A DNA stretch of 64,000 nucleotides. It comes from Phycisphaerae bacterium (GTDB taxonomy: Bacteria > Chloroflexota > Anaerolineae > 4572-78 > J111). Every line of letters starts with the position of its first letter. Within the stretch, counting starts at the first letter, position 1. The position numbers and the translations under genes were made by a program. The DNA is taken from assembly GCA_028285035.1 (NCBI GenBank), contig JANQQF010000077.1, positions 42,653 to 106,652 of the forward strand, written 5' to 3'. Under the pieces are notes generated by a model. The model ran no database searches. It saw nothing but the letters and a program-made list of their open reading frames with translations, and had not been told where the DNA came from. Positions 42,596 to 51,159 of this stretch are shown here, piece after piece.

Positions 42596-45004
42596 ATGAG
42601 CGTAATCTGGCAAAAGCTATGGTCTGATTTATGGGACAACAAAGCCCGAACGATTTTGGCCGTATTGAGTATCGCGGCAGGCACCTTTGCGGTTGGCGCG
42701 GTATTTGGAATGGCTGATCAACTCCTATCAGGAATGGATGCAGCCCACCAAGAGGTCAATCCATCACATATCAACATTTTCCTCAACGACCGAATCGATC
42801 GAGACACAGCAATCCGGCTGGAAAGTATTGAAGGAATCAAAGAGGTTGAAGTTCTCAATCAAGTCACCGTTCGCTACAAAACCAGTCCTGAGGCCGATTG
42901 GGAACCAGGATTTATTGCGATGCGTGATGATTATGAGGATATGACTTATGATTTATACCAACTCAAATCTGGGGTGTGGCCAAAGAAGGACAAGATCGGG
43001 ATCGATCGATCAGCTAGTGATTTTTTTGGCATCGGGATCGGTGACAAAGTTATTTTTGAACTGGATCAAACCGACCGTGCCCTTGAAGTGAGTGGCCGGA
43101 TTCGCCACCCCTTTGTGCCGCCCCCCTCATTTGGGGGTGAGGCCCGATTTTTTGTTGATGCCCAAGGCCTGGAGCGCTTTGGTATCCCTGAGGGAGAATA
43201 CAACCAGCTTTTGGTCCAAGTCGAGCCGTACAGTCAGGAATTTGCTGAGTTTGTGGCTTCCGAAATCAAAGATCGCTTGGCTAAAGAGGACATTGGGGTA
43301 AGTAATACCATCTACCAGGACCCAAATGAACACTGGGGACGCATCTTTGTCGAAGGGTTCAACTTCGTACTGCAAGTGCTGGCCATCGTCTCCCTCTTTG
43401 TCAGTGCCATTTTGGTCACCAATACCCTGACCGCCCTGATTACCCAACAAGTCAATCAAATTGGCATTATTAAAGCGGTAGGCGGCAGTGCCTGGACGAT
43501 TCTTCAGGTTTATTTGAGTGGCGTCCTGATTTATGGGTTGCTTGCCTTTGCTGTTTCGGTGATTCCAGGGACATTCGTCGCTTTTATACTCACCGAAATT
43601 TTCCTCAACCTCTTTAACATTGATTATGAAATCTTCCAAATTTCAATGCTCGCGATTGGTCTACAAATTGTCGCAGCCTTGGTTACGCCCCTAATCGCGG
43701 CCCTCTTGCCTATTCTAAAAGGCGTCGCCACCACTGTACGTGAAGCTGTGGCTAGTTATGGACTGGGGGGGAATTTCGGAACCAGCTTGTTTGACCGAGG
43801 TATTGACGCCATCGGTCAACGCTTTCTTCCTTCGGCCTATGCCATGTCTTTCAACAATATGTTCCGCCGTAAGGGGCGGCTCCTGCTTACCCAAATCGTG
43901 CTTATCACCGCTGGAACGATGTTCTTGGTGGTTATTAGTCTGGCTATTTCCACCAATTTGACGGTCAGCAACGATCTCGACCGCCGAGGCTATGATATTC
44001 GGATTGCCTTCGAGGATCGCCAACGGGTGGACCGAATGCAAAATATGGCCAGCCAATTTTCAGACGTGATCGATACCGAAGTTTGGTTAACCCAATCTGG
44101 GTCCCTTTTGAAAGAGGGACAACGCCTCCGTGAGGCCGGAATTGGGATTGTGCTCAACGGTATTCCAATCGGTAGCCCAATGTATGAGCCAATCATCGTC
44201 GAAGGCCGCTGGCTCCAGCCGGGTGATGATCGGGCCTTGGTCGTCTATCAAGATATAGTCGAAGATTACGGCATCAATGTTGGAGACACGGTTACCCTCA
44301 ATTTAGGCGAATTTGGCGACGATACTTGGGAAATTGTGGGCGTATTCCAAACCGTATTTGCCGATGGCTTCGGGGGTGATCCAATTTATGGCCCCATGCA
44401 TGCCGTCGCTGATGCTACCAACAAATTTAGTCGGGGCACCCGGATTTTAGTCCGTACCAATGATAGTGATCCTGATACTATTGCCACAGTCTCCGATCAA
44501 CTGAAGACGATGTATGAAAATCAGCAACGGGATGTTGATTTGACGGCCAGCGGCACCACGTTTGAGGATCGTGAGTTTGCCGATAGCCAATATGCCATTA
44601 ACATCAATATGCTGCTGGCCCTCTCCATCATTATGGCTGTCGTTGGGGGAATTGGCTTGATGGGTGCTCTCTCAATTAGTGTGGTCGAGCGCACCCGTGA
44701 GATCGGGGTGATGCGTGCCGTAGGAGCCAAGACCCGCTCGATTATGGGGATGTTAGTGATGGAAGGTGTCTTACAAGGTCTGGTCAGTTGGCTGATCGCT
44801 GTACCCCTTTCCCTGCTGATTGGCCGAGCCATGGCTAATATTATGGGCCAAATTATGCTTGACATCAACCTTGATTATGCCTACAGTTACAGTGCGGTTT
44901 TGGTCTGGCTGGGGGTCGTTTTGTTCATTTCCATTCTAGCCTCAATTTTACCTGCTCGCAGCGCCACGAAAATCAGTGTGCGTGAAAGTTTGGCATATGC
45001 GTAA
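42596..45004 (+). CDS. FtsX/MacB-type ABC transporter permease, large
   Basis: An 802-residue membrane protein with two FtsX-like halves. Its layout is an N-terminal helix (about 20-40), a periplasmic MacB-type domain (about 45-250), helices near 270-385, a second N-terminal-like helix (about 430-450), a second extracytoplasmic domain (about 460-665) and C-terminal helices with the FtsX motif VVERTREIGVMRAVGAKTRSI. The first half has the same motif in weaker form, QVNQIGIIKAVGGSA. Such permeases move lipoproteins or lipids, or transmit signals, with an ATPase. No ABC ATPase gene lies in this window. GGGAG precedes the ATG. Confidence 0.85.
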   Translation: MSVIWQKLWSDLWDNKARTILAVLSIAAGTFAVGAVFGMADQLLSGMDAAHQEVNPSHINIFLNDRIDRDTAIRLESIEGIKEVEVLNQVTVRYKTSPEADWEPGFIAMRDDYEDMTYDLYQLKSGVWPKKDKIGIDRSASDFFGIGIGDKVIFELDQTDRALEVSGRIRHPFVPPPSFGGEARFFVDAQGLERFGIPEGEYNQLLVQVEPYSQEFAEFVASEIKDRLAKEDIGVSNTIYQDPNEHWGRIFVEGFNFVLQVLAIVSLFVSAILVTNTLTALITQQVNQIGIIKAVGGSAWTILQVYLSGVLIYGLLAFAVSVIPGTFVAFILTEIFLNLFNIDYEIFQISMLAIGLQIVAALVTPLIAALLPILKGVATTVREAVASYGLGGNFGTSLFDRGIDAIGQRFLPSAYAMSFNNMFRRKGRLLLTQIVLITAGTMFLVVISLAISTNLTVSNDLDRRGYDIRIAFEDRQRVDRMQNMASQFSDVIDTEVWLTQSGSLLKEGQRLREAGIGIVLNGIPIGSPMYEPIIVEGRWLQPGDDRALVVYQDIVEDYGINVGDTVTLNLGEFGDDTWEIVGVFQTVFADGFGGDPIYGPMHAVADATNKFSRGTRILVRTNDSDPDTIATVSDQLKTMYENQQRDVDLTASGTTFEDREFADSQYAININMLLALSIIMAVVGGIGLMGALSISVVERTREIGVMRAVGAKTRSIMGMLVMEGVLQGLVSWLIAVPLSLLIGRAMANIMGQIMLDINLDYAYSYSAVLVWLGVVLFISILASILPARSATKISVRESLAYA

Positions 45005-45151
45005 ATGACAAGAATTTGCATTCATATTTTGAGTTGAAGTAATTGGTAAATAGTAATTAGAGATTTTAAGTTATATGCACAATTACCACTTACTAATTAC
45101 TGACATATCTTGTTCAAATTAAACAATGTTTGACCCTAATTGGAGAACGTA

Positions 45152-45622
45152 TTGAGTTCTGTTCGCCTCAGAGGTAGTGCACTGATTATTGAAAATGATG
45201 CAGTCCTACTCATCGAGTATGATGATGAGAATGGACTGCATTACAATATTCCTGGGGGCGGGGTTGAGGCGGGAGAGTCGATCAAAGAGGCCGTCATTCG
45301 GGAAGCGAAAGAAGAAGCCGATATCGTGGTTGAGGTGGGGCCGCTGATCCTGGTTTATGAATACGCGCCGCATCTTGCAGACAATGAATTTGGTCCACTA
45401 CATCAAGTTAATTTCATCTTTCATTGCTATCGCTCATCCAAAACCGTAGCCCAGATGCCTGAAACACCAGACCCACACCAAACAGCAGTTAAATGGGTTC
45501 CTCTGACCAAGTTGCTAGATGTTATGCTATACCCCGAAATCAGCCCCAAAATTATCGCATACACTACAGGCAAATTAACGCCACCCATCTTTTTGGAATA
45601 TTCAGACCTTACTCACCCCTAA
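45152..45622 (+). CDS. NUDIX hydrolase
   Basis: A 156-residue NUDIX protein with the box GGGVEAGESIKEAVIREAKE (about 35-54) then EADI. The box's last Gly is replaced (EEADI for EEXGU), a minor deviation; the catalytic REAKEE is kept. The TTG start has GGAG six bases upstream; a TTG four codons earlier is less likely. The end overlaps the convergent DUF1501 gene by 14 bases. Confidence 0.85.
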   Translation: MSSVRLRGSALIIENDAVLLIEYDDENGLHYNIPGGGVEAGESIKEAVIREAKEEADIVVEVGPLILVYEYAPHLADNEFGPLHQVNFIFHCYRSSKTVAQMPETPDPHQTAVKWVPLTKLLDVMLYPEISPKIIAYTTGKLTPPIFLEYSDLTHP

Positions 45623-46868
45623 CAACACCCTGAAATGTTGGGGAAAAGATGGGAAAAATTTGGTCCAGATGTGGATTATTGAGACGGCGCTGGATGACCT
45701 CAGCTAGAATGTCACGATAATCGATGGTCACGGCCAAGTCACCGGGACCAATGAGTTGTTCGGGAGCGAGACCCGGCCACTGAGTATAAACCTGTCCACC
45801 GTGGACATTACCGCCCAGCAGGACCATCGCCCCACCGTGGCCGTGATCAGTGCCTAAGCCACCATTTTCCTCCAAGCGACGGCCAAATTCGGACATCACC
45901 ACAATGGTGATTTTGTCAGTGTACTCAGTCAAATCGAGATAGAACGCCGCCAAGCCCTCGGCTAATCCCCTCATCAAATTGGCCATCAAACCCTCACTCC
46001 CCCCTTGAGCGATATGGGTATCCCAACCCCCAACATCCAGACAAGCGACCTCAAGCCCGACCTCCGCTTTGATCAGGGTGGCTACCTGTCGCAACCCCAA
46101 ACCAAATTCATTATCGGCATAAATGGCTCCGTGGGCTGGTTTGTAGCCTAGCGGATCAAGGGCATTGACCGCTTCCAAAGTGTCCATCGCTTCTTGGGCC
46201 GCCTGATCCAACGGGTCGCCCAGATTATAGAGGATGGCCAGGGCTGATTGCATCTCGGCCAAAGCTTGTGCATCGTTGCCTAAATGAAAATCGGCGATGG
46301 AGCGCAGAGCGGTGGCAGGCACGGGACCACGCAATGAGCGAGCCACCATCTCACCGATGCTCACGCCGCGCAAGGGGGAGAGATTGCCCGTGTCCAACGT
46401 CGCCAGATGTCGGCCCAACCAGCCAGAGGCAGGGCCAGTGGAAGCATCTACACCACGCTCCATCAGTTCCATTGCCTTGAAATGAGAGCGAGACTCATCT
46501 GCAGAACCAACCGCGTGGACTGCGGCGAGGTGCCCCGCCTGCCATATTGGCATCAATGAAGCCAACGCTGGGTGTAAGCCAAAAAAGCCATCCAAATCGA
46601 CAGTGCGGTAGGGTTTCTCGGTACGCAGGGCATCGGGGCGGGCAATAGACAAGGTGGGACGATATTGGTAGTAATGATTATCGCCGTGGGGCACAATCAT
46701 ATTCAGCGCGTCTGCAGCGCCACGAAGAAATACACAGACAAACACATCACCACGCGGGGCGGAATGAGGTGGGGCAAAGGCTAAACGAGGCATCCACTGT
46801 GGCCAAGCAACGGCAGCCGGCAGAGTCGACATCATTTTCATAAAATTACGACGGGTTAGGGTTTGCAT
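45609..46868 (-). CDS. DUF1501 exported protein
   Basis: A 419-residue protein of the DUF1501 family. The twin-arginine-like signal (TRRNFMKMMSTLPAAVAW) precedes the alkaline-phosphatase/sulfatase-like fold. Conserved segments are VFLRGAADALNMIVPHGDNHYY split over about 45-66, GLHPALASL, GWDTHIAQGG, VMSEFGRRLEENGGLGTDHG and GGAMVLLGG. DUF1501 genes are nearly always paired with DUF1800, as here. The ATG has AAGGA eight bases upstream. The function of the pair is unknown. It is probably transcribed from the ECF-type promoter at 49002. Confidence 0.9.
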   Translation of the reverse strand: MQTLTRRNFMKMMSTLPAAVAWPQWMPRLAFAPPHSAPRGDVFVCVFLRGAADALNMIVPHGDNHYYQYRPTLSIARPDALRTEKPYRTVDLDGFFGLHPALASLMPIWQAGHLAAVHAVGSADESRSHFKAMELMERGVDASTGPASGWLGRHLATLDTGNLSPLRGVSIGEMVARSLRGPVPATALRSIADFHLGNDAQALAEMQSALAILYNLGDPLDQAAQEAMDTLEAVNALDPLGYKPAHGAIYADNEFGLGLRQVATLIKAEVGLEVACLDVGGWDTHIAQGGSEGLMANLMRGLAEGLAAFYLDLTEYTDKITIVVMSEFGRRLEENGGLGTDHGHGGAMVLLGGNVHGGQVYTQWPGLAPEQLIGPGDLAVTIDYRDILAEVIQRRLNNPHLDQIFPIFSPTFQGVVRGE

Positions 46869-46888
46869 TTGGGGTATCCTTTCTATTT

Positions 46889-48379
46889 CTACCGCCACTG
46901 AAACGTGGGTGAGCCTAGTAGGGCGGCCAACACGATGCTATTATCGTCTGAAGCACTGAGAAGTTGTTTGGCAATGGTTTCTGGCAGTGGTTGCCCGAAC
47001 AAGGCAATGCTGAACTGATTGAGAAGATTGAGCCGAGAAGTATCACCACCCGAGAGGTTGACAAGTTGCTTAAGATCTAATTCGGTACCGGAAAGATTAT
47101 TTTGGGCCAGAGTGAGCGCAAATCGCCAGCGCGTGAACAAGCTGCTTTGCCAAAATTCAGATTGGTCGGGAAAGCCATCAGGGGTTGGCCATTGAAAAAG
47201 AGGTTGCCCCATCTGAGCCAACGCCTTGAGAATGGCTTCACTCCCATTTGTTTGGGCATTCAATTGCCGGAGGGTACTCACGATGTACTCAAAAGGTCGT
47301 TTCAGTTTTGGTTGTAGCGTCTGGGGAGCACGACGCTCATCTGTATTTGTAGGTAAAACTTCAGGGGCAAGCAAAATGGTTCGCAACGTGGCCGTGATAT
47401 CCCCTTGGGTTTGCAGAAAGGTTTGGGCCGCTCTGGCAATCAAGGCAGGGGGTGGATCATCGGCAATAAAACGACGAACCAATTTGGTAGCGATAAAGTG
47501 AGCGGTGTCTGGATGCGTCGCTAACATCTCAATCACTCGATCCAGACCGTGCTCTTTAGCCCCAGCCGGGATCGTTAGCCCAAAAACTTCTTTTGGCCCG
47601 TCATCGTGACGATTTTCGTTGAAGGTGATTTGGCCCCGATAAAATCGTTTCTTGATAGTCCAGCCAGTTAGACAGCGGGCTAACTCCTGCACGTCGGTTT
47701 GGGTGTAGCTGCTATCAACGCCCAAGGTATGGAGTTCTAACAGCTCACGGGCGTAATTTTCATTGGGATGCTTGACGTGATTTTCCTGATTATCGAGATA
47801 AAATAGCATCGCGGAGCTATGGGCTGAGGCGTAGAGTAAATCGTAAAAATTTCCCAACGCGTGCGGCCGAATAACCTCCCGGTCATCCACGGTTTTCAGC
47901 CAAGCACAATACCCTTTATTCTGATCGATATGAAAGTGATTGCTCCAAAAGTCGACCATCACTTCATATAGCTGCCGATGACTGTAAGTCGCTCGTAACA
48001 CCGTTGCCTGCTGGAGTTCACGTTTGGCGACATCATCTTCAACATCAAACAGATCAGGGGCATCAAGATACAATGTTTCCAAGCGACGTAAAGCGAGGCG
48101 TAGGGTGAGATCCATCTCTGGCAGAGTTTCTGGAGCCAACTGATTTTCGATAAAAGCCGCCAAGCCAGCTTTAGCAACCTGCTCACGTTCCTGAATACGC
48201 GGGCCAAATGTTACCCGATTGAGCAATCGCCATTCGGCAGAGGTCATTGCCAACGGCCATTTATTAACCTCGAAGGTTGGGTTTAACAAAGTGTTAGGAT
48301 CACAGGCTGTCAGCGCGGTTGTGGCAGTGACAATACTAGCCATTTTTATAAATTGACGACGATTGATTAATGTGCTCAT
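46889..48379 (-). CDS. DUF1800 exported protein
   Basis: A 496-residue DUF1800 protein. It has an N-terminal NRRQFIKMA signal of Tat type with a possible lipobox (TALTAC, Cys 26). Conserved motifs are LLNRVTFGPR, DFWSNHFHID, NENYARELLELHTLGVDSSY and ARCLTGW. The family is helical, exported and of unknown function, coupled with DUF1501. It lies 20 bp upstream of DUF1501. The upstream member of the operon is a membrane protein 23 bp away. Confidence 0.9.
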   Translation of the reverse strand: MSTLINRRQFIKMASIVTATTALTACDPNTLLNPTFEVNKWPLAMTSAEWRLLNRVTFGPRIQEREQVAKAGLAAFIENQLAPETLPEMDLTLRLALRRLETLYLDAPDLFDVEDDVAKRELQQATVLRATYSHRQLYEVMVDFWSNHFHIDQNKGYCAWLKTVDDREVIRPHALGNFYDLLYASAHSSAMLFYLDNQENHVKHPNENYARELLELHTLGVDSSYTQTDVQELARCLTGWTIKKRFYRGQITFNENRHDDGPKEVFGLTIPAGAKEHGLDRVIEMLATHPDTAHFIATKLVRRFIADDPPPALIARAAQTFLQTQGDITATLRTILLAPEVLPTNTDERRAPQTLQPKLKRPFEYIVSTLRQLNAQTNGSEAILKALAQMGQPLFQWPTPDGFPDQSEFWQSSLFTRWRFALTLAQNNLSGTELDLKQLVNLSGGDTSRLNLLNQFSIALFGQPLPETIAKQLLSASDDNSIVLAALLGSPTFQWR

Positions 48380-48402
48380 TACAGATTATTCCCTTCGCTC
48401 GA

Positions 48403-48954
48403 CTACTTGGTCATCGCTAACCGTTGGGACAATAGGGTTGGCGCATCAGTTGACGTGGATGCTTGGGTGGGGCGTGCTTCCCAGCCAAGCAGAGCGAAAA
48501 TCGCGGCCCCTAAGGTGATAATGAAGGTCAGAGGAATAAAGATAAACCAACCGATGAAGGGAAAAATCGCCGCAAGTTCCAGGGCAATCGCGCCGCGTAT
48601 CGTGGCCGCCATTGGCGAGACATCTCCCCCCAAGCGTTGAAAACGTTCCCCCATTAGCACAGCCAGACCAGCTGCACCGATGCTGGTTACAGTAACCAAG
48701 AGTAACAATGCAATCCCACCAATCGCTTTGAGTGGACCAAAGGGAAGACTAAAAAAAATAATGACAGGAATTGAGTAGCCAATCAAAAAAACTGATCCCA
48801 GCCAGAAACATCGCCAAGGGGTTTGAACTAAACGGTACTGGGCCCGTTTAACCGTATTTGGGAAAACCAAGTGCCAGGTCAAGAGCAGACCGGGCAGGGC
48901 AATTCCAATCGTGAGTAAGGTGCCAAATACTGCAAATACATCAGCCATAATCAT
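48403..48954 (-). CDS. Multispanning membrane protein (paralogue of 49111-49692)
   Basis: A 183-residue membrane protein with about four helices (about 5-27, 47-68, 75-98, 125-155) and a Ser/Thr-rich tail. It shares with the neighbouring gene the order and the motifs TPW..F(W/F)(L/I)G, LGLPGL/AAGLAVLMGER and FVGWFI(L/F). It follows GGAAAGG at seven bases and is the first gene of the DUF1800/DUF1501 operon. An ATG two codons inside is possible. I do not know the family. Confidence 0.65.
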   Translation of the reverse strand: MIMADVFAVFGTLLTIGIALPGLLLTWHLVFPNTVKRAQYRLVQTPWRCFWLGSVFLIGYSIPVIIFFSLPFGPLKAIGGIALLLLVTVTSIGAAGLAVLMGERFQRLGGDVSPMAATIRGAIALELAAIFPFIGWFIFIPLTFIITLGAAIFALLGWEARPTQASTSTDAPTLLSQRLAMTK

Positions 48955-49001
48955 AAGTCCTTTCCTTTCCATATCAATGTGTTCTAAAAGTGCTTTCTAC
49001 T

Positions 49002-49033
49002 TGATATACAGGGCTAAGAAAAAAAAGTTACAC
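49002..49033 (-). promoter_or_regulatory. ECF-type promoter for the membrane protein/DUF1800/DUF1501 operon
   Basis: Read on the minus strand: TGTAACTTTT, 16 bases after TAAC, then TGTATATCAAGTAG. The same two elements lie before the sigma factor gene at 50870-50903 with one base different spacing, so the sigma factor probably drives both. This is about 50 bp before the start of the first gene. Confidence 0.65.
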
Positions 49034-49110
49034 AATGGCTCGAATATATTAGAGATTGGGGATTGGAAGATAACTTGGGTCAATGTAACGACCCACACTC
49101 ACTCCAGTCT

Positions 49111-49692
49111 CTACATCCCTATTCCCTGACTCCATTCTTCCGTCACCTGTTTTCGATGTCGCCAGGCCAAGATTGCTGTGCCAAATGAAAGCATCAACAA
49201 AATTGGACTGAGAATGAACCAACCGACAAAAGGAAGGAGGACAGCAAATTCGATGATGAGGGCACCCCAAATCGTTTGTTGCCATTTCGACATTGGGTGT
49301 TCACGCATTGCCGCCAGTCGCTCACCAAGGAGAGTTACGAGACCAGGCAATCCCAAAGCCGTAACAATGATCAAAAAGCTCAACAAGATTAAGCCAATCA
49401 GTCCTAAAAACTCGACCTCTGTACTAAATAAAGCCAAACTGATTCCTCCAAAAAAGAGATAATTGACAAGACCGATAAAGAAGGCTTGCCAGGGGGTGCG
49501 AGCTATGGCGGCCCGCCCGCGTTGGGTTGTGCCTGGGAACATCGCAGCCACAAAAAGAATGAGAGCAAGTAGGCAAGCAATCGTAGCTGCGAGTACGACC
49601 AACAAAGCGACCCCATTGATCAGCCGGTTGATCGCTGTATTGCTTTGCCACAGAGGGCTGAGTAGTATCTGCATTAAAAGGTAATTCATCAT
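49111..49692 (-). CDS. Multispanning membrane protein (paralogue of 48403-48954)
   Basis: A 193-residue membrane protein with about four to five helices. It starts at an ATG sharing a base with the anti-sigma gene stop (TAATG), with GGAGG close upstream. It is similar to the next gene downstream in length, helix arrangement and in the motifs TPWQAFFIGLV, LGLPGLVTLLGER and FVGWFILSP. It is the third gene of the sigma operon, so it may be involved in sensing or be a target. A gap of 130 bp carrying the second ECF promoter follows. Confidence 0.7.
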   Translation of the reverse strand: MMNYLLMQILLSPLWQSNTAINRLINGVALLVVLAATIACLLALILFVAAMFPGTTQRGRAAIARTPWQAFFIGLVNYLFFGGISLALFSTEVEFLGLIGLILLSFLIIVTALGLPGLVTLLGERLAAMREHPMSKWQQTIWGALIIEFAVLLPFVGWFILSPILLMLSFGTAILAWRHRKQVTEEWSQGIGM

Positions 49693-50288
49693 TAAACCTC
49701 CATGTTTCGATGTTGTTGGCTTGGCCGTAACAGAAGCAAATTTCCAAATAGCCAAACCAGACTTAATCCGCCAAGTGTTAACAGGCCAACCAGAGAAAAG
49801 GCATCAAAGCCTGGAATATCAAACTGTGGGGGCCATTGGGTTTGGCCCAGCTGCTCTAGCTCGACAACGATTTCAGCCAGCCAGTCACTGAGGGAAAAGC
49901 CAATTTCATTAACAGTCAGCCAAAATTGTCCGACCACTTCATTCCCAATTGTCACTTGGAACATTGATTGCGCGAAGAGGAGTAAAATAAGCCCAATCAT
50001 TGCTTGACCGACTAAGAGTAAGCCTCCCAGTAATGTGTAGCGCGGTGTGACTGGGGCTGGTGACAGTTGATCCATCACATCCGATACGATATCCGGGACA
50101 GGGCTATCTTCTAAAGAGTCTAAATCAACAAACAGTTGTTGTACCTCAGTCAACAATTCCTGACAGGACTCACAACTTGTTAGATGGAGCGAAAACTCTG
50201 TCTGCTCAGTTGTAGATAGTTCGCCATCGAGATAACGGTGCACCATCTCTTCTTGACCTGAACAAAACATCTCACTATATTTACTCAT
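49692..50288 (-). CDS. Anti-sigma factor with zinc-finger (zf-HC2) domain
   Basis: A 198-residue protein. The N-terminal anti-sigma domain has the zinc motif HLTSCESC (H35, C39, C42). There are two membrane helices (about 87-109 and 167-187) with an extracytoplasmic loop between. Such proteins sequester an ECF sigma factor at the membrane until a signal releases it. It overlaps the sigma gene by four bases and the next membrane gene by one base. Confidence 0.88.
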   Translation of the reverse strand: MSKYSEMFCSGQEEMVHRYLDGELSTTEQTEFSLHLTSCESCQELLTEVQQLFVDLDSLEDSPVPDIVSDVMDQLSPAPVTPRYTLLGGLLLVGQAMIGLILLLFAQSMFQVTIGNEVVGQFWLTVNEIGFSLSDWLAEIVVELEQLGQTQWPPQFDIPGFDAFSLVGLLTLGGLSLVWLFGNLLLLRPSQQHRNMEV

Positions 50289-50854
50289 ACATCTCCTCGC
50301 TTTTCGAGAATTTTCCGCAGTTTTTTGCGGGTGCGAAATAGGCGAACTTTAACATTAGCCAATGACAACTCTAATTCCTTGGCAATTTCTTCATAGGATA
50401 GCCCCTGAAAATGGCGTAGTTCAATTAACAGGCGCTGCTCAGCGGGCAGTTCAAGCAAGGCTCGGCGAATGGCGACCTGTTTTTCAGCCTTTAGGAGTCG
50501 GACTTGCGGTTCCGCCGATTGATCCGGAATTTCAAAAACGGTTCGATTAGTATCGGCCTCCAAGGAGATGGTTGGCCGCCGTTGTTTGAGCCGATTGAGG
50601 GCAAGGTTAATTGAAATTCGACACAGCCACGGGGCTAAGGAACGATCTTTTTGAAAAGAAGCTAGAGCCTGATAGCCACGAAGAAAGGCATCTTGGGTTA
50701 TATCAGCAGCCTCGTCCTGATGACCCACAAGCCGATAGGCGGCATTGTAAACGGCCTGCTGATGACGTTCGACAATTAATCGATACGCCGCCTGCTGACC
50801 CGCTAACACCTGGGCCACAAGTTGTCCATCTGTTGGCTCTGATAAATCGGTCAC
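50285..50854 (-). CDS. ECF RNA polymerase sigma factor
   Basis: A 189-residue sigma-70 family protein with region 2 (about 20-90, DEAADITQDAFLRGYQAL and WLCRISINLALNR) and region 4 (about 125-180, LRHFQGLSYEEIAKELELSLANVKVRLFRTRK), and no regions 1 or 3. The start is GTG with AGGAGG upstream. It is followed by the anti-sigma factor with a four-base overlap. A promoter-like motif of the ECF type lies immediately upstream, suggesting autoregulation. Confidence 0.92.
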   Translation of the reverse strand: MTDLSEPTDGQLVAQVLAGQQAAYRLIVERHQQAVYNAAYRLVGHQDEAADITQDAFLRGYQALASFQKDRSLAPWLCRISINLALNRLKQRRPTISLEADTNRTVFEIPDQSAEPQVRLLKAEKQVAIRRALLELPAEQRLLIELRHFQGLSYEEIAKELELSLANVKVRLFRTRKKLRKILEKRGDV

Positions 50855-50869
50855 AAACCTCCTCCTACG

Positions 50870-50903
50870 TGATATACAACCTTATCACCGCAAAAGTTAC
50901 ACC
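50870..50903 (-). promoter_or_regulatory. ECF-type autoregulatory promoter before the sigma gene
   Basis: On the minus strand TGTAACTTTT lies 17 bases (counted after TAAC) before TGTATATCACGTAG, close to the canonical ECF form TGAAAC-N16-CGTA. The -10 is 15 bases upstream of the GTG, so the transcript would have a very short leader containing the AGGAGG. A MITE-like repeat lies 10 bp further upstream. Confidence 0.65.
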
Positions 50904-50913
50904 ATCTTCCTAA

Positions 50914-51026
50914 CAGGACTTAGGCAAAACGTTAATTGAGCCTGTCGAAAATAACGTTTTGCGATTTAAAAGGTCTGGTTTCGACAAGCTCAACCGACAT
51001 TTTCCATGTATTCTGCGTAAGTCCTG
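50914..51026 (+). repeat. MITE-like dispersed repeat, copy 2 (both ends intact)
   Basis: A 113-bp element with inverted termini CAGGACTTAGGCA and TGCGTAAGTCCTG (one mismatch). Two inner inverted repeats are present: CAAAACGTT/AACGTTTTG and GGTT..AACC. Its right half (reverse complement AGGACTTACGCAGAATACAT) matches the start of copy 1 at 293 almost exactly, so the copies are in opposite orientation. No reading frame. Probably a non-autonomous mobile element inserted directly upstream of the ECF promoter. Confidence 0.75.
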
Positions 51027-51159
51027 CCTAGTTATGATCAAGGAATTTGTCTCAGCCCTTTATCAATAGAGAGAGAAAGCCTATAGCTATTTCAGGCAAG
51101 AAGGATTATAATGAGGCTATCATCAAAAACTCTAATCTAACCTCTCACAGGATTAACTT

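Noticed and set aside
45005..45139. Inverted repeat AGTAATTAG/CTAATTACT before the NUDIX gene
   Set aside because: Nine AT-rich base pairs with a long loop can occur by chance; no T-run or promoter fits it.
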